The position numbers and the translations under genes are program-made. From positions 1 through 5,775 of the forward strand of contig JAHEOG010000104.1 of the NCBI GenBank assembly GCA_018609925.1: a stretch of 5,775 nucleotides of DNA, written 5' to 3'. How positions within the stretch are numbered: position 1 is the first letter of the stretch; each line of letters opens with the position of its first letter. The DNA comes from Gammaproteobacteria bacterium. GTDB lineage: Bacteria > Pseudomonadota > Gammaproteobacteria > Thiohalorhabdales > Thiohalorhabdaceae. Shown here in pieces: positions 1 to 4,955 of the stretch. The notes under the pieces were generated by a model that worked only from the letters and a program-made list of their open reading frames with translations, was not told the origin of the DNA and did not search any database.

Positions 1-980
1 GCGTACAGCACCCGGCGGGCCCTATCCGATTCCCGGACCACGGTTCGCGCGTGGGGGCTCACCTCGGTGGTCAGCAGGGCCCGGAGGCCCAGCTCCGAGC
101 CGATTCCGGCCAACAGGGCCACCATGCCCACGGTATCCGCCTCGGTCAGCTCGGTGACGTTGCCCGTGCCCATCATGAGCGGGGCCTCCGGCAGGCGCTG
201 CCGCAGCTGGTGGAACCGGACCAGGGAATCCACGAGCCCGAAATGGATGGGGTCGAGGACGGGGTCGGCGAGGAATCCCCGGCCCCGATCGGCCAGGGTC
301 CGGCAGGCCCGGATCAGGGACTCCAGGTCCCCCGGCTCCTCCGGGATCAGGATCGGGACCGAAGCCACCTCCTCGGCGAGCCACAGGGTGCTCTCCTTGA
401 GGCTGAGCAGGTAGTCGGCCCCGGCCCGGCCACCTCGCAGCAGGTCCTCCGGCTCCAGGGAATCCACGCTGACCGTGAAGCCATCCCCCCGAAGGGCGGC
501 CACCGCCTCTTCCAGGTGAGGAAAGGCGCGCCCCGGGAGGCAGCCCAGGTCGATCACATCGGCTCCATCCGCCGCGTAGCGGGCCGCCCGCTGCCGGATC
601 CCGTCCAAGTCCAGGTCCGGCGCCTCGACAATCTCGGCGAAGATCCGGACATCGTAGCGGGAGAGATCGATGGGCTGGCCGCCGTGCCCGAAGAATTCGG
701 GCAGATCCTTCAGGTCGGTGGGGCCCCGTTCCACGGGCACTCCCAGGTGCGCGGCAAGGCCCTCCAGATCGCCGGCGCACAGGCCGGGAGCCAGCACCCG
801 GTCCGCCCCGCGCGGATCGGAAACGCGGCGCTTGATCAGGTCGGCGCTCATCAGACCGGCCACGCTGATCCCGACGTCCAGGACCTCGTAGCTGAACTCC
901 GCCGGCTCCATCCCACCGAGGACCTTACGCAGGTGGGGCTCCGCCAGGTGACCGGTCAGGAACAGGATGTGCTCAGCCAT
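1..980 (-). CDS. DUF6513 / dihydropteroate synthase-like protein, 3' end outside window
   Basis: The reading frame opens at ATG 980-978 and runs without a stop to the left edge, giving 326 residues, so the C-terminus is missing. The N-terminus (MAEHILFLTGHLAEP) and the PVERGPTDLKDLPEFFG block at about 82-98 are typical of the DUF6513 domain. A DHPS-like barrel follows: GADVIDLGCLPGRAF at about 139-153 and FTVSVDS at 168-174 resemble the pterin-binding strands of dihydropteroate synthase. The conserved GTGNVTELTEADTVG stretch lies near 271-285. Relatives occur in archaea and in bacterial H4MPT gene clusters, where a role in H4MPT biosynthesis is presumed; the exact reaction is not shown here. 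The start is bounded by an in-frame stop at 1005-1007, and only a weak ribosome site (AGGCGAG) precedes it. A terminator between it and the regulator gene suggests it has its own promoter. A longer plus-strand open frame over the same DNA is a GC-rich shadow. Confidence 0.9.
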   Translation of the reverse strand, partial: MAEHILFLTGHLAEPHLRKVLGGMEPAEFSYEVLDVGISVAGLMSADLIKRRVSDPRGADRVLAPGLCAGDLEGLAAHLGVPVERGPTDLKDLPEFFGHGGQPIDLSRYDVRIFAEIVEAPDLDLDGIRQRAARYAADGADVIDLGCLPGRAFPHLEEAVAALRGDGFTVSVDSLEPEDLLRGGRAGADYLLSLKESTLWLAEEVASVPILIPEEPGDLESLIRACRTLADRGRGFLADPVLDPIHFGLVDSLVRFHQLRQRLPEAPLMMGTGNVTELTEADTVGMVALLAGIGSELGLRALLTTEVSPHARTVVRESDRARRVLY

Positions 981-1052
981 CTCGCCTGTGCCTCGAGCCC
1001 CGGATCACGGGCCCGAATGGTCCGGACCCAGCCAGCGTCCGCGCCAAGCAGC

Positions 1053-1069
1053 GATCCTCCCGGAGGATC
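1053..1069. repeat. Perfect 8-bp dyad upstream of the DUF6513 gene
   Basis: GATCCTCC (1053-1060) and GGAGGATC (1062-1069) are exact inverted copies around a single base. The dyad lies about 80 bp upstream of the DUF6513 start. No T tract follows on either strand, so it is more likely an operator-like palindrome or leader hairpin than a terminator. Its function is unknown. Confidence 0.4.
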
Positions 1070-1148
1070 CTTGGTACGGGGCGCCGGAGGGATAGGGGAA
1101 TGGTACCCGCCGGGGCCCGCGCTGGCGAGCCCGAGGAAGGGACCGAAG

Positions 1149-1174
1149 AAAAAAGGAGCCCCGCTTCGGGGCTC
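1149..1174 (-). terminator. Intrinsic terminator after the sigma-54 activator gene
   Basis: On the minus strand a GC-rich 8-bp stem (1174-1167 pairing with 1163-1156, arms GAGCCCCG and CGGGGCTC) closes a 3-nt loop. One base later a run of six T (1154-1149) follows. It begins 58 nt after the regulator's stop codon, in the right orientation to end that transcript before the DUF6513 gene. Confidence 0.88.
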
Positions 1175-1231
1175 GGGGGCAGGTCCATTCTAGCAAAGGG
1201 GTGCAACGGCAACGACGTCCGGCCCAGCCGG

Positions 1232-3181
1232 TCACCGGGGCGGTCGGATCCCGTAGCGGCGCATCTTGCGGTAGAGGGTGTTGCGGCTCAGGTTGAGGCA
1301 TCGGGCCGTACGGGTGATGTTCCACCGCTGGGCCTCCAGCTCCCGGATAAGGGCGTCCCGTTCGGCGCAGGCCAGGGGGTCGTCCTCCTTCTGGCCTTCG
1401 CTCCCGCCTTCGGCGGCCCCTTGGCGCACCTCCCCGGGGAGGTCCTCGAAGGTGATGACCGGTCGATCGATCAGGGCCAGGGCGGTGCGCAGGGTGTTGC
1501 AGAGCTGGCGGATGTTGCCCGGCCAGTGGTAGCTCTCGAGGGCCTCCATGGCCCGCGGATCGAGGCTGACGGGGACATCGCCTTCGTTGAGCTCGGCCAC
1601 GAGCTGCTCGATGAGCTGGCGCTTGTCTGTGCGGTCCCGCAGGGGCGGCAAGGAGAGGGACATCCCGTTCAGGCGGTAGAAGAGGTCCTCCCGGAACTGG
1701 CCCTGGTTGACCAGGTTGGGCAGGTCGCGATGGGTCGCCGTGATGACGTTGATGTCCACCTCGATGGGGGTCTCCCCCCCGAGCGGTACCACTTCCTTCT
1801 CCTCCAGGACCCGCAGCAGCCGCGCCTGAAGGCCGAGAGGCATATCCCCGATCTCGTCCAGGAACAGGATGCCCCCGTGGGCCTGGACGATCTTGCCTCG
1901 ACTCCCTTGCCGGCTGGCGCCGGTAAAGGCCCCGGGCCGATAACCGAACAGCTCGCTTTCGATCAGGTTCTCGGGGATGGAGGCGCAATTGATGGCCACG
2001 AAGGGCTTATCGGCGCGGGGACTGGACGGGTGCAGGGCCCGTGCCAGAACGCCCTTGCCGGTGCCGGTCTCGCCGTAGAGGATCAGCGGGATGTTGCGGG
2101 CGATCAGCTTCTGGGCGCGCTGGATGTTCGCGCCCACCTGGGGGTCCCCGAACTCGAAGCCTTCCAGGCCGAATTGCTCCCCCAAACACCCTTCGTCCGC
2201 ACCAGAAGGAAGGGACTCGGGTACGGAGACCTGGCCCTGGCGCTCACCCTCGGGCTGCTGGGCGATGGCGAAGAAGCGGCGGCCATCCTGGGGGGAGCGT
2301 ACGGGAAAGGGGTGCAGGGCCTTGTGATTGGCCAGACCCATCAAGGAGCCGATCCCCAGGTCGAAGATATCCGCCACCGACTGCCCCTGGAGCTGCTCCC
2401 GGGATTCCACCCCGAGCTGGAAGAGGGCACTGCGGTTGGCGGCCACTAGCTGACCGTCGGTATCAAAGGCGAGGATGCCCTCGCCGAGGGTGGTTACGAA
2501 CTCCGGGCGGCTGTGGAAGCGGACGATGCAGTGGTCCTTGTAGGTGCCCAAGAAGAGCCGGTCCTCGACGATCTGGGCCGACATCTTGATCAGAACCATG
2601 GTGTGCTGCTGGGCCATGGACGACTTGCTGGAGGCGTCGAGCACTGCCAGCAGCTCCCCGGAAGGATCGAAGATGGGAGCCGCCGAGCAGGTCAGCTGGG
2701 TGTTCTTGGCCAGGAAGTGCTGGTCGTGGTGGATCACAAGGGGCTCGCGCTCGATCAAACAGGTCCCGAGGCCGTTGGTGCCTTCCACCTCCTCGGACCA
2801 GACGGCACCGCACCCCAGGCCGCTCCGGGTAGCCGCCTTGTCGAAGGCGGGATCGCCCACGTAGTGGAGGATGACCCCATCGGAATCGCTCAGCAGGATC
2901 GCGTATCCCGAGTTGGCGACCTGCTGGTAGAGATTGTTCATCTCCGCTTCGGCCAGCGAGAGCAGGCTGGCGAGGTTCTGGCGTCGGCGGGCCAGCTCCT
3001 CCCGGCCCACCATAACCGGCTCCCGGTCCGCCGCCGGATCCAGGCGGTAATCCAGGAGGCAACGCTTCCATGACTGCCAGATCCGGGGATCCAGGGCCTC
3101 GTTGTCGGCCCCCTCGTAGTCCCCATCGATCACAGAGCGGATCAGGTCGGCGTGCTGACTGACCGTACTCGCGGTAGTCAT
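1232..3181 (-). CDS. Sigma-54-dependent transcriptional activator, AcoR type (GAF-PAS-AAA+-HTH)
   Basis: A complete 649-residue enhancer-binding protein. The N-terminus has the IWQSWKRC...LDP signature (about 34-48) of AcoR-like activators. A GAF domain covers about 80-210, with EVEGTNGLGTCL at 131-142, and a PAS-like domain covers about 230-310. The AAA+ domain has Walker A GETGTGKG (370-377), the sigma-54 contact loop GAFTGA (417-422), Walker B ILFLDEIGD (438-446) and FREDLFYRL (496-504), which carries the sensor/finger arginines. A Fis-type helix-turn-helix ends the protein (about 620-645). There is no receiver domain, so a ligand bound by GAF or PAS probably controls it. The start at 3181 gives the usual distance to the SWKRC signature; the frame stays open to 3340, but the extra 53 residues do not look like protein. 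Its ribosome site is weak (GGGG, 8 nt away). It lies downstream of fae on the same strand, 580 bp away, has its own sigma-70 promoter candidate and ends in an intrinsic terminator. The effector and targets are unknown; fae and fhcD are plausible targets. Confidence 0.95.
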   Translation of the reverse strand: MTTASTVSQHADLIRSVIDGDYEGADNEALDPRIWQSWKRCLLDYRLDPAADREPVMVGREELARRRQNLASLLSLAEAEMNNLYQQVANSGYAILLSDSDGVILHYVGDPAFDKAATRSGLGCGAVWSEEVEGTNGLGTCLIEREPLVIHHDQHFLAKNTQLTCSAAPIFDPSGELLAVLDASSKSSMAQQHTMVLIKMSAQIVEDRLFLGTYKDHCIVRFHSRPEFVTTLGEGILAFDTDGQLVAANRSALFQLGVESREQLQGQSVADIFDLGIGSLMGLANHKALHPFPVRSPQDGRRFFAIAQQPEGERQGQVSVPESLPSGADEGCLGEQFGLEGFEFGDPQVGANIQRAQKLIARNIPLILYGETGTGKGVLARALHPSSPRADKPFVAINCASIPENLIESELFGYRPGAFTGASRQGSRGKIVQAHGGILFLDEIGDMPLGLQARLLRVLEEKEVVPLGGETPIEVDINVITATHRDLPNLVNQGQFREDLFYRLNGMSLSLPPLRDRTDKRQLIEQLVAELNEGDVPVSLDPRAMEALESYHWPGNIRQLCNTLRTALALIDRPVITFEDLPGEVRQGAAEGGSEGQKEDDPLACAERDALIRELEAQRWNITRTARCLNLSRNTLYRKMRRYGIRPPR

Positions 3182-3476
3182 GGCTCGGACCCCATGGCTT
3201 GAGGCGGCGCCGCCCGACCCCAGAACGGGGTGCACCGCCGACGGAGGAAATGACGCCCACCGAGATGGGGACGACAGGGGAACGAACCGGGCGCGGGCGG
3301 AGTGGTTCGGACCCGGCCTATAACCGGCGCCGAGCCCCAAGGCCCCCTTCGCCTAAGTGGGGCCTCGCTTTGCGGCCGCGGCCTCGGGGAAGCCAATAGC
3401 ACCCCTCCTAGCCGAGCTCCAGGGTATGGAAATGGATCGGGAGTAACGGGCCCATTCCGGCAGGCCCTTTTTTCGG
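3182..3476 (-). other. Non-coding leader of the regulator gene
   Basis: This roughly 290-bp stretch lies between the predicted sigma-70 promoter and the regulator start codon. Open frames exist on both strands but are rich in Arg, Pro and Gly and resemble no protein family I know. If the promoter call is right, the mRNA has an unusually long 5' leader. I see no recognisable riboswitch or RNA gene in it. Confidence 0.4.
3448..3473 (+). terminator. Weak terminator-like hairpin with T6 tract
   Basis: GGGCC (3448-3452) can pair with GGCCC (3463-3467) across a 10-nt loop, and six T follow at once (3468-3473) on the plus strand. No plus-strand gene lies upstream, so if active it would only stop antisense transcription entering the regulator region. 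The short stem makes chance occurrence plausible. Confidence 0.25.
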
Positions 3477-3505
3477 AACGTACCGGCGCCTTCTGCGCGT
3501 GTCAA
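3477..3505 (-). promoter_or_regulatory. Sigma-70 promoter candidate for the sigma-54 activator gene
   Basis: On the minus strand a perfect -35 box TTGACA (3505-3500) is followed after exactly 17 nt by TACGTT (3482-3477). The latter keeps the three most conserved -10 positions (TA...T). Transcription would start near 3470 and run towards the regulator gene. Two palindromes lie directly upstream. It is the best housekeeping-type promoter I found in the window, and it would let the activator be made independently of fae. Confidence 0.55.
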
Positions 3506-3515
3506 CGAAGCCCGA

Positions 3516-3563
3516 CCCAATTTTGGGACAAGCCAAGCCCTGTTAAGACAGGGGCCAGGGCTT
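3516..3563. promoter_or_regulatory. Pair of palindromes just upstream of the regulator's promoter
   Basis: CCCAATTTTGGG (3516-3527) has 5-bp arms around TT. CCCTGTTAAGACAGGG (3538-3553) has 6-bp arms around TAAG. An alternative pairing joins AAGCCCTG (3535-3542) with CAGGGCTT (3556-3563). Relative to the predicted start near 3470 the two palindromes are centred at about -52 and -76, where an activator or repressor could act. The binding protein is unknown; autoregulation is one possibility. Confidence 0.4.
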
Positions 3564-3718
3564 CACTGCGCACGCGACCGGGCGGACCCATTGACCACAC
3601 CGGGCCGCATTATCCGGGCCCATTTGGGGAATTACGCGAGCACTGGGAAAGGCGCAGGGGCCCCACGCGGGCGCGGCGGAAAAAGCGTTCCCGCGGGTAG
3701 GGAAAGCAGGAGGGGAGA

Positions 3719-3748
3719 ATCGGGGCGCCCGGACCCGGGCGCCCCGAT
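3719..3748 (-). terminator. 13-bp perfect hairpin downstream of fae, probable terminator
   Basis: Positions 3719-3731 pair perfectly with 3736-3748 around a 4-nt loop. It begins 13 nt after the fae stop codon. The sequence that follows on the minus strand is pyrimidine-rich (TCTCCCCTCC) but has no real T run. It is therefore either a weak intrinsic terminator or a 3'-end stabilising hairpin that allows some read-through to the regulator gene. Confidence 0.6.
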
Positions 3749-3761
3749 ACCGAACCGCGCT

Positions 3762-4274
3762 TTATGAATGGGCGGCGAAGGGATGGGCCTCCTGGTTCTT
3801 GCGCTTGACCACGTCCTGGGCCTTGGGCTCGCCAGAAATGGCCCGCTGGATGGATTCCTTGGTGGCCTGGTAGTTCCAGTCCTGGACCTTATCGTTGTCG
3901 CTGGCCTCCCAGTGGATGAAGACCCCGACGCAGATGAAGATGTCGTCGGCCTCCCGAGCGGGGATGGTGCCGTCCTCCACCGAATCGGTCACCGCCAGTG
4001 CCACGCCGCGCTGCGCCGGGCCGAACATCTGGGTGGCCTGCTCGGCCCCTTCGATGGTCACCTTGTTGAACATCACGGTGTTGGGCTTGGCCGGCAGGTT
4101 GGGAGCCACCACCGCGAGCAGGGTATTAAAGCCCTGCTTGTTGTTGGTCAGCGCGTTGCAGAAGGCGTTTTCGGCGGAGCTGCCACGAGGGCCCATGATC
4201 AGGTCGATGTGGGCGACCTCGTTGCCGTCCCCGACCAGGGATTCACCTACCATAGTACCGTTGACCTTCGCCAT
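3762..4274 (-). CDS. fae: Formaldehyde-activating enzyme (Fae)
   Basis: A complete protein of 170 residues, the usual length of bacterial Fae. It catalyses the condensation of formaldehyde with tetrahydromethanopterin to methylene-H4MPT, the entry step of the H4MPT formaldehyde oxidation pathway in the cytoplasm. Family hallmarks are continuous: VGDGNEVAHIDLIMGPRGS near the N-terminus with the conserved, probably catalytic His22, then NNKQGFNTLLAVVAPNLPAKPNT, VMFNKVTI, MFGPAQRGVA, VGVFIHWEA, and SIQRAISGEPKA towards the C-terminus, ending HPFAAHS. The start at 4274 matches the family N-terminus (MAKV) and is preceded by an excellent ribosome site, GGGAGGA at 4287-4281. The frame remains open upstream to 4457, but that part has codon use unlike the gene. 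It diverges from fhcD across 681 bp, and a strong hairpin follows the stop. A sigma-54-like promoter candidate lies 54-69 nt upstream of the start. Confidence 0.97.
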   Translation of the reverse strand: MAKVNGTMVGESLVGDGNEVAHIDLIMGPRGSSAENAFCNALTNNKQGFNTLLAVVAPNLPAKPNTVMFNKVTIEGAEQATQMFGPAQRGVALAVTDSVEDGTIPAREADDIFICVGVFIHWEASDNDKVQDWNYQATKESIQRAISGEPKAQDVVKRKNQEAHPFAAHS

Positions 4275-4307
4275 CGAATCTCCTCCCGTACTAGTTGCTT
4301 GCGTAGT

Positions 4308-4325
4308 GGATCCGGAATCGGATCC
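4308..4325 (-). repeat. 7-bp hairpin in the fae leader
   Basis: GGATCCG (4308-4314) and CGGATCC (4319-4325) form a perfect stem around GAAT. It lies 34-51 nt upstream of the fae start codon and overlaps the transcription start predicted from the sigma-54-like element. It may be a 5' mRNA hairpin or a protein site close to +1. Nothing in the sequence shows its role. Confidence 0.35.
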
Positions 4326-4327
4326 TG

Positions 4328-4343
4328 AGCCAAATATGCGCCC
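4328..4343 (-). promoter_or_regulatory. Sigma-54-like promoter candidate for fae
   Basis: On the minus strand the element reads GGGCGCA-TATT-TGGCT, with the obligatory GG and GC separated by exactly ten bases. It matches the sigma-54 consensus (TGGCACG-N4-TTGCW) at 8 of 12 positions. The implied start near 4317 gives a 5' leader of about 43 nt ending at the strong fae ribosome site. It sits in a locally AT-richer stretch. The GG-N10-GC core is common by chance in GC-rich DNA, so this is a candidate only. Confidence 0.35.
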
Positions 4344-4429
4344 AAGCTTTTGAATTAGGTTCCGCAACACCACCCCTCCTCTTCCCCATGACCTGGCTTC
4401 TGGGTCCCTCCCCGGTGGCGCCCCGGGAA

Positions 4430-4448
4430 GGCCAGGCATTCCTTGGCC
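4430..4448. promoter_or_regulatory. Inverted repeat upstream of fae, possible enhancer site
   Basis: GGCCA (4430-4434) and TGGCC (4444-4448) form an inverted repeat. Allowing one bulged base, the pairing extends inwards (GG with CC around CATT). It is centred about 122 bp upstream of the fae start predicted from the sigma-54-like element, within the usual range for sigma-54 enhancer sites. The same arms occur in the inverted repeat upstream of fhcD, with a longer spacer. Confidence 0.3.
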
Positions 4449-4825
4449 CTTCAGCATACCGTGCGAGTGCGGAAGCCATCGGCCTCCGCATGGGTGGTCG
4501 TGGCCCGCCCTCGTGCCAGGGCCCCAGGTCCTTCAGTGCCCATACCCAAAGGCGGCACGGAAGCTCGCCAAGGAGGCGGACTCCCGGCAGAAGGAGCCCG
4601 GCTTCGGGCAGGTACCAAAAGAGGCGAAAGGCTTGTCACCCTCCAGCCTGGCCGAGGGGCTTGGTTCCCTAAGGGGGGTAACAGGCACGCGGGCCCATAA
4701 TCGGGCGCCCTGCCCTTAATTAAGAAGCAAGCGCCATGCCACCCACCGGACCCTTCCCTCACCCTGACGGGCCCTAGCCCTTTGCCCCAAAGCCGAGGCA
4801 CCTTGTAATCCGACCGTGACATGGA
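4449..4825. other. Centre of the fae/fhcD divergent region, no gene seen
   Basis: I found no convincing gene here; open frames on both strands are low-complexity shadows. It holds a split direct repeat: CCTTCAG plus CATACC at 4448-4460, and again at 4530-4546 with TGCC inserted between the halves. A small hairpin with 5-bp stem is at 4596-4609. An AT-rich spot (TTAATTAA) is near 4717-4724. None has a T tract or a clear sigma-70 promoter. A small RNA cannot be excluded. Confidence 0.4.
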
Positions 4826-4859
4826 GCCCGGGCCAGCTACCGGGCGCTATGGCCCGGGC
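4826..4859. promoter_or_regulatory. Perfect 10-bp inverted repeat upstream of fhcD, possible enhancer site
   Basis: GCCCGGGCCA (4826-4835) and TGGCCCGGGC (4850-4859) are exact inverted copies separated by 14 bp. The octamer GCCCGGGC, itself a palindrome, appears in each arm 26 bp apart. The centre is about 79 bp upstream of the start implied by the sigma-54-like element of fhcD. It could bind a dimeric activator or form a strong hairpin; no T tract follows, so a terminator is unlikely. Confidence 0.45.
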
Positions 4860-4894
4860 AGCCGGGTAGAGGCTTCCCTTCGCCCGTGCCGGCA

Positions 4895-4910
4895 GGGCAT
4901 GCTTTGTGCT
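4895..4910 (+). promoter_or_regulatory. Sigma-54-like promoter candidate for fhcD
   Basis: The element reads GGGCATG-CTTT-GTGCT, with GG and GC exactly ten bases apart. It matches the sigma-54 consensus (TGGCACG-N4-TTGCW) at 9 of 12 positions. The implied start near 4921 gives a leader of about 35 nt that contains the GGAGG ribosome site at 4946-4950. I saw no good sigma-70 boxes in the 150 bp before fhcD. It is still a short motif in GC-rich DNA. Confidence 0.45.
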
Positions 4911-4955
4911 AACAATAACCGGCTCTCCCCCACCCACCTAGCGCCGGAGGAATGC

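Noticed and set aside
51..1193. Plus-strand open frame of 380 residues over the DUF6513 gene
   Set aside because: It is the complement of a clear DUF6513/DHPS-like coding sequence on the minus strand, and its own translation shows no family features.
1100..2449. Plus-strand open frame of 449 residues over the regulator gene
   Set aside because: It is antisense to the sigma-54 activator, whose motifs are unmistakable; long antisense frames are expected in GC-rich coding DNA.
3182..3340. Upstream start extending the regulator by 53 residues
   Set aside because: The added residues are low-complexity and unlike AcoR-type N-termini; the start at 3181 puts the SWKRC signature at its usual position.
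3606..3621. Sigma-54-like GG-N10-GC element on the minus strand upstream of the regulator
   Set aside because: It matches 8 of 12 positions but would give a leader of about 415 nt, and a much better sigma-70 promoter lies between it and the gene.
3302..3700. Possible 132-residue protein between the regulator and fae
   Set aside because: The composition is Arg/Pro/Gly-rich with no recognisable domain, there is no good ribosome site, and it runs across the predicted promoter and palindromes.
4501..4518. TGGCACG on the minus strand, an exact sigma-54 -24 box
   Set aside because: The GC expected ten bases after the GG is off by one and the -12 box does not match.
4451..4822. Possible 123-residue minus-strand protein in the fae/fhcD divergent region
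   Set aside because: There is no recognisable family, no convincing ribosome site, and the composition is that of a random GC-rich frame.
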